In this document: positions 54,411-64,000 of the stretch, piece after piece | Numbering within the stretch: position 1 is the stretch's first letter | Layout: the number at the start of each line of letters is the position of its first letter | Assembly (NCBI GenBank): GCA_963971225.1 | Contig: OZ020267.1 | Location: 97,019,648-97,083,647, forward strand | DNA length: 64,000 nt | Source of the DNA: Melieria omissa | Lineage: Eukaryota; Arthropoda; Insecta; Diptera; Ulidiidae | Reading direction: 5' to 3' | Program-made: the position numbers and the translations under genes | The notes under the pieces: model-generated | What the model was told of the DNA's origin: nothing | The model's input: only the letters and a program-made list of their open reading frames with translations | The model's database searches: none

Positions 54411-54545
54411 TTGTTTTGGGATATACTAATTTATGGGACAGCCAATCTGCTCTAAGGGCAGTGGATGCCGTTCTAACAACATCTAACTCTGTTCTTAGGT
54501 GCTATAAGTCTCTCAATAAGACTACCGCAGATTCATATTGATCTA
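54411..54545 (+). pseudogene. Non-LTR retrotransposon RNase H fragment
   Basis: The frame reads WDSQSALRAVDAV, then TTSNSVLRCYKSLN, matching the DSQSAL motif of the RNase H domain of jockey/R1-like LINEs. The Asp is retained, but the frame stops soon after and both ends are lost. Confidence 0.65.
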
Positions 54546-57500
54546 TGCTTTTTTCAAGGACATAGGGACCTTTAGATTTTAAACAAACAATTTTACATTT
54601 AAAAACAAACTGGTCGGGTTCTCTGACGTTAAATTAAAAAAAAAGTCTGGAAAATCATCCCTTCAGGCGCGGATGGGTTAACAAAAATTCACCAATACTG
54701 TTTTCTGAGAGGTTTTGAAGAAAGCATTTATTTCGGGTTAACTAATTTAATAAGAAATTTTCTAAAATTCTAAAAATTATTTTAATGTTTCTTACCTTTC
54801 TAAATTGAATTCACAACTTCCTCTTATCAAAATAATTAATTGTGATATAGCATACAGTTTTAATTTAATGCTCATTCTTGATTTTTCCATTCAAAAGGGT
54901 TCAGTGTCTATTGACAGATAAGTTAAACTTGTGGCATCTTATGATCCAAAACTTTATCAAATTAATTTGCGAAAAACGTTAAAGTTATTCTTAGAATTGT
55001 TTCAACTTCGTGGCACTAAATTTATTCAGAAATATAACCCAATACATTCAACTAACTACTTACATAGTTACTTATGGTATATATATATTACTGCTGCCCT
55101 AACTTTCCGGCCAGCTGCCGAGCCATCGCCATTAATACCCATTGTTGGCGTCTAGCAAAAGTTCAAAGTTCAAGGCTGTGCGCATTATTTTTGTACTCGT
55201 CAGCTCACTTTTGCTGGCTTCAACCAACTTTTGTCCAGGCAACGCACCAGTAAAACACCGTCAACAGGTTTCGTTAAGTTTGCCTTTTGTTGTCGTGTTG
55301 TGCTTTCTTCGCTCATTATATAATTCTATACGCTTTATTGTTGTTTGTTATAATTCTGCGTGTTGTGTTATTTTTTGCCTTTCATGATTTTGCTGCGTTT
55401 TGTTTGTTTCTGTTTTGCACGACCACCAAAGCCGCTATTGGGTTTTGGCTGTTTGACGCGTGTTGCGGCGTCAAGTTTGGCTTGGTTGCCGCTATTATTG
55501 TTTATGTTGTTGTTGTTGTTAATGATTGGCAGCGGCGGCATGTTAAGCGTGCGTATTTAATTGATAATTAAATGTTTGCAAATTAAGTGCGTGAAACGGT
55601 GCGTGTGCGCTGTGCGTACAAATCGACGACGGGCTCAAAAATGAGTCGAATTGGTTTCGGTTTATGGGCTAAAATGGTTAATTGTGGCATTTAGTCGATA
55701 GAAAATTATTTATGAACTTGTAAGGACTTATTTAAAAATGTTTTATATGGATGAATTGTGTTAGCAAGATTGGAATGAAACTTAAGGAAACTTGATTGTA
55801 TGTAAAAAAACTTAACAAGAAACAGATGGAAATCTGTGGAACAAGTCGAAGCTTTAAAAAACTGAGCGTAGGAACTAACAAAATCTTAGTGAAATAAAGT
55901 GATGCAAACTGATATTGAGTTGGTTTATTGTAAAATGGATTGCAACCTAATGAACTTAAGTTGAAACTTTGTGGAATGAGTTACTTGATGGAACCAATTA
56001 AAGCTTTAAGAATGACTTGGAGCTTAACGAAATTTGATAAAAAAAAAACAATTTTAAAAAAGTTTAGTGAAACTTTGTACAAGAAAATAAAAAGAATAAA
56101 TTAAAAGAAAATGAATAAAAAATAAAACAAATAAATTTGTAAATAAAATTTGTTTACCGCAAAACTAGTAACAATTGCTTTAAAAGATATGAAGTTTAAA
56201 CAATTTTAGTGAACGAAACCTTTGAAAGGCACTTAACGAAGCCGAAATTGTGTTATGTTGCAAGTTATGACATTTCTTGGCTCGTATTGCAATATTATTT
56301 TTTATTTAAAGAGCCAACTGCACTTAAAAGGGCTTTGCAAAACTTAACGAAACATAGGAACTAACTCGTTAAGCAGAAATGTTATTTTTTACATTAGACG
56401 AAAATAATTGCAGCAATTTCTGATAAGTAAATAGCCTAAAAAAACTTGACAAATTAAAAACTTTACCATAAAGTGCCACTTTGCAAATTGTCCAAAAAGC
56501 AGTGTGGTGTGACTCATACAGAAAACCAAGTAAAGTCAGATGTGCAACACTTCTAGCCAGCTTTTCTAGAAATGACTCAAATTTAAGATACATTTTTGTG
56601 CAATGTATTAAAACTTAACGAAATTAGACCAAGACTGAACCAAAATTAAACTGAAAAGTGCCACAAATGCATAATTTGCACTTCAGTTAAACATTTGGGT
56701 TGTGCGGCGCAGTGTGACTCATAACATAGAGTCGACTAATTGAAGTCACATACAACACTTTTAGCTTTCCGGGATTCTCCTTGTAGCTCTTCAACTTCAA
56801 CTCAAACACCAAAAATAAACGACGTCGGCACTGACAGTTGCAAAAATTTGGGGGCGGCGTAAAATGCAACGTTCAACTGAATTGCATTGAAGAAGCATAA
56901 ACGACAACACATTGCACTCCTACAGCCAGTTGTTGTTGTTGGTATTGCTTGCTGTACATACAACATGTCGGAAAAGTGAATACGAGCGAAAAAAGGGGCT
57001 CAATGGAATACGGAGCCATTTGGGCAGACAGAAATTGCAAAGTGAACGAAACGAAGCGTAGCGTTGCGCATCAGCTGGCACCCCTGGTCGGCCTGGACAA
57101 CAAAATTACCAACAAACAGTGGAGCGAGTTGAAGTTGTGGGCACAGCTGTAGGGCAGAGCAGCAGCAGCAGGAACAAAGGGACAGGTGGGCCGGGAACGT
57201 TTCGGGATACGAGTAGAGGAAGCAATAATGTAAATTGTGAAAATTGTACAATTACAATAACAACAAGAGGGCAATGTTACATTAATGAGGAGTGAAAAAC
57301 TAAGTGCAAAAACGTTGTAGTGAAAAGGAGCAAAAGTGAGAAAAGTATGTGAAAAAAGGGGAAATGAACAAGAAAAGTAGCTGAGAGTGAGAACGAGTTG
57401 AAATATGGCAGAGAGTTTAAAGTTAAGCAGACAATTTCCAGCGGCCGAACAAATATAAGTTTACAGGGTTATGCGTTTCATACAAAGTTTTAAAAATACA

Positions 57501-58330
57501 ATCGCACTGTTTGACAGTTGTCAAGTATTAAGGAAAGGAAAAGTCACATTTGTTTAGTTGGTGTTTCAAAAGTATGATATATGGATCATTCAATATTCAC
57601 AGATCGGATCAACATTATAAAAACTTACAATAAATAAGAACTTATGAGAGTTTCACCAGACCACGAGTTGGGCTTTTAAAGCAGATTTTTGTAGCTTTAA
57701 TCGCCCACACAATTAGTTCTGAGTATAATAAATAGTCAATAAAATTAAAGAGACTGACTACTACAAGGATATATAAAAACAGTTGCAGGACGTAACTAGG
57801 TAAAGCGTTGCTATGGAAAGCTAAGTTAAGTTTTAAGTTGAATCTTGAAACGATTTCATTGCCTTTTATCGAGTTCATTACTTGCTTAACATTTGAGTTT
57901 GGCTCATGGCAATATTTAGAGTGTTCAATTAATCATAGAATCTAGACCCATGAAAAATAAAATGCATTGAAGAAAAGCGAATTGGTCCCGGGACCAACTG
58001 ACAGTGATTTTTCCACCAAAGTTTTCTTGAGAGATTTGATTTCGCTTGTTGGGCACATGGCTTATTCAAGAATTTGGCATATCTGAGAAAGTTAGAACCC
58101 ACAAGCGTCTCAAGAGAGACCAATGCATGCAGGAAAAACAATTCCATCTGGTGTAGATTTTTATCTAGTAGCATCAGAGGCCAAAATTTGATTGAAAATG
58201 AGGTGATATGCACCTTTTTGTAGCCTGGATGTGGATCTAAACAATATGACAAAGTTTGGTTCTATTAAAGAGAAGTTTCTGGCACGTAATAAACTCAAAA
58301 TGGAGTGAAGAATGCCTTAGACTGAAAACC
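54546..58330. other. sickie intron segment
   Basis: AT-rich, with many short purine-rich runs of cttaacgaaa type from 55800 to 56650 that look like degenerate internal repetition. No exon, RNA gene or bounded element is supported. Confidence 0.35.
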
Positions 58331-58560
58331 AGGTTAGACAAATCTCCAATCTCCTAACTGGACTGCAGACTGAGAAAATAAATGCATACAAATGGAAGAG
58401 AACAAGGTAAATGTTTGTAGACTCTGTGGAATATCCGAGGATACTCCTAGACACATCATACTTGTACTGCACTATGCGATATCTGGGTTAGTTCTGGCTT
58501 GCAGAAGAGAACATCAAGTTACTAAACTGAGTTACTAAACTTCATTAGGTCCGGTGGGTG
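58331..58560 (+). pseudogene. Non-LTR retrotransposon C-terminal fragment
   Basis: Across frames it reads ISNLLTGLQTEKINAYKW, then VNVCRLCGISEDTPRHIILV. This resembles the C-terminal CRxC...H zinc-like region after RNase H in jockey/R1-type LINEs. Frames are broken and the last cysteine is lost. Confidence 0.55.
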
Positions 58561-61500
58561 TAGAGGATGATCTCTAACAACTTGTAGGAGTAACTATTTA
58601 ATTCATTCCACTAAACACGTGACACGTGACATTTCAGTCTTAACTGATATTGATTTATTTTGTTTTCTTCTTCTCTTTTATAATTTATTTACTGATTTAT
58701 CTTAACTGATATTGATTTAATTTTTTTTAATTTTATGATTTATTTATTGATTTATTTGTGAAGATCATAAATAGGCAGATGGACAATTATGAATGGGCAG
58801 ATAGGTTAACAAATTTAGAAAAATGCAGGAGGAATTTGTAATTTTTTGAAGAAGAAGAAGACAGGACTTTTGTGGAGCTATGAGAAAGAAAGTGTTTATG
58901 AGTATTTTCTTTCAACTTCAGGACAGTTAGAGAACAATATCCTTAAAGCCATGGCCGTAAAACCCGTCGAAGTGTGCAAAAAGTAATTTAAAATTTATCT
59001 TGGATCGAGTCCTGCGAGTAATCGTAAGGGTCTTTTAATTGGTATATTTGATACATAACAAGCTCCAAGCAACGTATTCATAATAATATCTGATTGAAAT
59101 CTAAATTTGAAATTAGTTTTATCTAACTTGACTTTTGAAACAACAAAATATTTAACCCTATATGCGAGAATTTGTTTTCTCGTTTTCTCGTCAGTATGGA
59201 GTATCTTCCCTATTTGCAACTGAAGGCATAAATTTCCTCTGCCCTCGCTGACTGATGCTACGAGCCGACACACAGTGCTTCGACTCCATACAAAATTGCG
59301 GCAAAAATAGAAGGAGTACGTGAAATTCGCTGAAAATTTGCAGCCTAAGTCATTTTGGGCTGCTGATTTCAAAATTTGTGTTTGTTTCAAAAAAAAATAT
59401 ATAGTTAAAAAAAAATCGAATATATATGGTTATATATTATCTTGTCATCACAGAGCCCAAACCGCTGGAGCTATTATGATGAAATTTGGTCAAAAGTTGT
59501 ATTTTATAAAGTCAACCCTTAAAAAGAAGCGATTTCGAAAACGTCGACCTGGAAAGGGCGGAAAGGGGGTGGTGAAGCTTATATAGACGGACATTGTTTT
59601 TTGGTCGGATTGTTTAAAAATTATGTATATGTATACTAAAAAAGCAATAACAAAATACATATCTTAGCGTTTTTCTAAATTCGATATTTAAAGGGCGGTA
59701 AAGTTGCTAAAAGGATATAGTTTTTGTTTATTAGATATTCGTAGAGCTTAACATGGAGATGAGGCAGGTGAATATGCAATGCAGCTCAACCTATAACGGC
59801 TAGACTATTCTTCAAGACTTATTCTTCAAAATTGGACCTTCTTCAAAGTTATACATTCCTCCTTTTTTAGAATATATTAGCGTTAAATCACATTTGAGCT
59901 AACAAATTTCATAATAATAAAAAAAATTTGGATTATATGGCTCATAATGGGTTAAATATGCGTACTAAACCTATTTTTTATAAAAAAACATTCATAATTC
60001 GTTGCATTGTCTTAGTTAAACATTTTAATCGCAATTTTAACTCAAGCGATTTCTATACAAAAATCAACATTAGTAGTTTCGAAAAAATTGAATATTTTCC
60101 AAAGGCGCAAAAAGACGCAGAATTTTTTTTACGGATTTAAGAGAAGAAGGTCCATCCAAAAAGGGTCATAAAAAGGATTTACGCCAGTTCACGCCATTCG
60201 ATATTAATTGCCTTTCTAAATTTGGTTCTTTTTAATTTTCATGGGTTAAAAAACATTCATTTTTTTTAATTCGTACAAAAAAAATTATTTATGTTAAATA
60301 AAAAAAAAATGATCAGTGGTCTCGCTCCTATCAATTAAGTTTTAATATTAAAAGAAATTGGAAGCCTTTCTACAACAACATTTTTCTACCATTTTTTTAT
60401 ACAAGCACCTAAATTTCATTTTTCCCCTTCATAAATTTTTGTAAAAATATATCCGACTTTGACAAGCTATATCTCCTAATCTCGACAATTTTTCGATAAA
60501 GTATTTCGGATCCAGCTTAATTAAACAATTTCCTTTAACATGATACTATTTTTGTCAAAATCCGCGATAATTTTTTTCTTATTTTTGTCCACTCTCGAAG
60601 CACTGTGCGACACCTCAATAATCTATGCTCCGCTGCACTCCCGACTTCCGCACCCACCATCCACAACCATTGCCACAACCGAGCTGGCCTCGCCTCCAAC
60701 AATTGCTGGCGCTCGTATTTTTACCGTTTGCTGCTTGTAGAGTTGTTTTTATTTTTTGCTGTTGTTTTCTGTTATTATTGTTGAGCATTTTGTTTGCCAC
60801 TTGTGCTGGCAATTTGGGTGTTTTTTTCTAAATTTATATTTCATCTGCACTATGTTTCATAAACTTTCCTATTTGTTGTTGTTCTTGCATTTGTAGTATA
60901 TGCGAGCAACTTTATTGTTGTATTTGCAGCGTGGAGTGCAAAGTTGATGGTTGTAATTTCAAAGCGCTAGCAAGAAAATTGGCAGCGCCAGCAATAGCAA
61001 CAAAAATAACAACACTAAGTACAAGCAACAAGCAATAGCTGAGTTGTAGCAACTTCAACGCTGCCAGAGCGAGTGGAATACAGTACTCGACGCGAAGAGA
61101 GCGAAGCCAGGTCCGGCACACGGCAGTTCAAGTTCAATGGCATTAAAATTAGTTTCGCAACAAGTGCCCACCGTACTCCCCCCTGACACCAACTTCTCAT
61201 TAGACTTGGTTCTACTCGACAGCATGATGCACAGTTGTGAAATTGGCAGTGCAAGCAGCTGGGGTCAGCAAGAAGTGAGCGCTTGAAAGACAGTGAGAGG
61301 AAAAAGGAGATGAAACTGGCGTTCCATGAAGTTGCACGGTTCAAGTGTTTTTGTATCCCCGTTTGAGGGTAAAATGTTTTAAGGAAATACGGCATAGAAG
61401 GGGTTATTGCATGGCGTTTGTTTCTACAATAAACAATAATAATTTTTCGGGACACGAGCATAGAAGGATTATTTCGCATACATCTTCTACCCTAACCTGC

Positions 61501-62314
61501 CAAGGTTTACAAACAATATTGAATTATTTAAAATGCCTATCGCCACCGTAAATTTGGCAACGCAAGGCATGAGAGTTTTGACAAGCTTCATTAAAAACCG
61601 TTTACAACCTCAATTTTTTTCTTCTTAAACGCCAATCAATTTGAAATCATGTTAAAACCACTGTAACCATTCATTTACTTGTTCCAACATAAAAAACTAA
61701 CACAAATTAAAGCAAAATCATCGAACCGAATGTGTCGCATTCGCCCAGTTGACCTTTGCGAGTTTGTTCTTTCGAGCTCTAACCTCCAATCAAAAATTAG
61801 TTGCAGGTTTTTTTTCGCAGATTTTCAGTTTCACCGGCAGCTGCCGAACACGACCTCATACATTGAACATTGAACACTGTGCAACACAGAATGCACACCA
61901 ACAACAACACACCCACATTGCCATCGTAATCACTTGACCTTTGCCACAGTTTGCTGTCGCTGACATGTTGCCAGTTGCTGTTGGCCCTTTTTCTGTTGCC
62001 GCCAACGTGTTGCATGATTTATGTCGAGTGTGTTGTTGCTTGACATTTTGCAAATTTTATGACTACTGTTGGCGTTGTCATGGTTTGTTTGCACTCGTGT
62101 TCGTGTTTGCAGTTGCTGATGTGTACATAATGTTGTTGTTGTTGTTACTAGTTTTTGACTTTATTGTTGCTATTGTTAGTTGTTGATCTGAATGTGCGTT
62201 GTGTTCGTTCTCATTTCACTACCGAAAAGTGTTCTGGTTGAAACAGTGTTGGAAAGTGCTCGACATAGTTGTGTACGTTTGCAACTGACATTTCTGGTGT
62301 TTCTCTAAATACTA
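58561..62314. other. sickie intron segment
   Basis: TTAACCC at 59152 and GGGTTAA at 59949 could bound another TTAA element, but the ends match poorly. GTT/CAA tracts lie at 60740-60900 and 61880-62180. No exon is supported. Confidence 0.35.
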
Positions 62315-62615
62315 CATGGGCTGAAAAGTCTTTGGCCTGACATAGAGATGGCGCCAAAAATTAAGAATTATTGTGTTGTGCATGGAAAACCATCCTTAAC
62401 TTAGATTCTGTCAAAGTTTCATGACATTTGGTTGACTCGTTTTCAAGTTATTGCTTTCGAAGTGACGCTACCTCTGAATTTTTGTAAACAATGGAAAAAA
62501 GTGAATTTCGTGTTTTGATAAAACATTGCTATTTGATGGGCAAAAATACAGATGTATTATAACATTTATCAAGCCATGCTTTTGTTTCCACTGGCCAAAG
62601 ACTTTTCAGCCCATG
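62315..62615 (+). mobile_element. Mariner-derived MITE, 301 bp
   Basis: The ends CATGGGCTGAAAAGTCTTTG are a perfect inverted repeat continuing to GGCC, with TA at 62313-62314 and 62616-62617. Inside, the frame M-E-K-S-E-F-R-V-L-I-K-H-C-Y (from the ATG at 62490) is the start of a mariner transposase. The rest of the gene is deleted. A different mariner family from the other copies here. Confidence 0.85.
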
Positions 62616-62617
62616 TA

Positions 62618-64000
62618 GTATTTATTGAGCTTAAAATTTTCATAAATTATAATAAAATTATTTCAATTTAATTGTGAAATTTCCGCAATGATGAAATCAT
62701 TTCAAAGCAATGCAGTGCGTAATTTCATTAGGTCAACCTTGAGTTGACTGCAGTGACAGTATTTACCGCTGACTGACAACTCAAATGCATTCCTGCATCA
62801 TTTATGGCCAGTTGACAATTACTGAGATGAATTCTATGAATTTCATTAGTTTAATTTGATTCTATTAAGAATGCAAAATGCATGAAAGAGAAAAACACTC
62901 GAACAATAAAAAGATTGGAAATTTAGCTGTCAATGAGAGGTCAATGTTTAAGTGATGTTGTTTGGTTTTACACTTGAAAAAATCAAAAATATTTAGCTAA
63001 AGAAAAATGGTTGTAATAATTATAGAACATGTTTGAATCTTCCGAAAAGTATTTCACAGCGAGTTCTTCTTGTGGAAGTTCCTGAGATGGTCTGAGATAA
63101 TTAAAGCGACGTTATATCTTTAATTTGTAATGACCAGACCCTGAACAAAGAGAATTAGTCGTTCAGAGGTCTGTCGTAGTCATTGACCTTATCCTAAAGA
63201 CAATATCATTCGTTACCTCGAGTAGATTGTCTCGCTTTTCATCCTTGACTCTTATTCTTAAGCGCCCATTCAGCGTGAACCGGTTGAATCTACAAACTTA
63301 GTAGATCTATAAACTTATTAAATACAATTTTGTCAGCTAAGAACATTTGAAGTAGTTGGAACACTTTGAACACAAAAACGTATGACGTTTTTAGCAACAT
63401 TTTAGGTATTTTTTTTTTTGTCAACTAATCGCATTTGAGTTAAATTTTGCTCAGTGTACACATGACGTGTTCAATAACAAGTTTGATTTATTGCCTCTGA
63501 TTTCACTCAAGCTGACATTTGGTGTTTAAAATTGATTATTGCAACAATGACAAAAATGCTGAGGCCGCCATTGATGATGATTGTTTTATTTATAATGTTG
63601 ACTACGACGATGGTAATAATGATTGTGATGATGATGATGATGAAGTTGAGTATGCCTTTTCAATTAACAAAAGCTCGTGTTTATTAAAAATGAAACAAAT
63701 TGTAAAATAAATTTAATTGCAAAGTATTTGTGGCAAATATTTGCCACATCACATGGCATCACCAACACATAATTTTTTAATGATGATTATTGATTAATGT
63801 TGACAATGATAATGACGTGATGGTGATGATGTTCATATTTAATACTATTTTACGAATAAACATTACATTAATAAATACTTTAAAAAACAAAGCAGTACAA
63901 AGTTTCCATTGCACACAATTTGTGGCAAATATTTGCCAAAGCTTTTTTATTATTTATAAGTAAAGCAGACAAATGTTTAGTTGCATGACTTGCTGTCGAC
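62618..64000. other. Window end, AT-rich spacer
   Basis: GAT trinucleotide runs lie near 63570-63645. A direct repeat of tttgtggcaaatatttgcca occurs at about 63728 and 63920. The 63-codon Asp-rich frame at 63519-63710 reads through the simple repeat and is not supported as a gene. Confidence 0.4.

Noticed and set aside
55287..55571. 94-codon hydrophobic plus-strand frame
   Set aside because: Reading of T-rich low-complexity DNA. The Val/Leu/Phe runs come from GTT repeats.
59156..59951. Possible 796-bp TTAA element
   Set aside because: The ends (CCCTATATGCGAG and, complemented, CCCATTATGAGCC) match too poorly, and the interior gives no support.
63519..63710. Asp-rich 63-codon frame
   Set aside because: Produced by GAT simple repeats, with no start context or homology.
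1..64000. CRISPR arrays, operons, bacterial signals
   Set aside because: None are present. All coding evidence is eukaryotic, with introns and insect transposons.

Overview
The window looks like nuclear DNA of a higher fly (Diptera, Brachycera), most likely a tephritid-type fruit fly. The evidence is an AT-rich, intron-bearing sequence with dipteran TATA plus TCAGT-type initiator promoters, insect mariner, piggyBac, hAT, Harbinger, gypsy and BEL-like transposons, and clear fly versions of cytochrome c oxidase subunit 4 and of the neuron navigator gene sickie. The species assignment is inference.

Layout. Positions 1-870 hold the decayed gag end of a gypsy-like retroelement. From about 2.7 to 18.5 kb, five related two-exon genes lie in tandem on the minus strand. 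Each encodes a small secreted helical protein, and each has one phase-0 intron in or just after the signal-peptide core. Mobile elements separate them: a Foldback-like composite with a piggyBac relic and a deleted mariner (4.4-7.7 kb), a full-length tRNA-derived SINE (8.1-8.5 kb) and two abutting Tc1/mariner relics (11.18-12.35 kb). At 19.7-22.0 kb I find an eight-exon minus-strand gene for a secreted protein of about 205 residues. Its exons are too short to appear as long reading frames, and all junctions are phase 0.

From 22.6 to 28.2 kb a young, intact Ty3/gypsy element with identical 225-bp LTRs sits inside a Harbinger-like MITE. COX4 follows at 29.26-29.88 kb on the plus strand. Between COX4 and sickie (32.66-36.34 kb) is a nest of five elements: a DD37E transposon holding an RTE 3' fragment and a Harbinger element, which itself holds a MITE and a 1.1-kb non-autonomous BEL-like LTR element.

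The last four coding exons of sickie lie at 38.5-41.4 kb on the minus strand. The rest of the window (41.4-64 kb) is probably one long sickie intron or its 5' flank. It carries deleted mariners, TTAA-flanked MITEs, a SINE fragment and non-LTR remnants, and I recognise no further exons.

The least familiar content is the secreted-protein cluster with its mini-exon neighbour, the tRNA-Tyr-primed mini-LTR element, the SINE family, and a group of TTAA MITEs that mostly carry subterminal palindromes. I could not assign a function to the secreted proteins.
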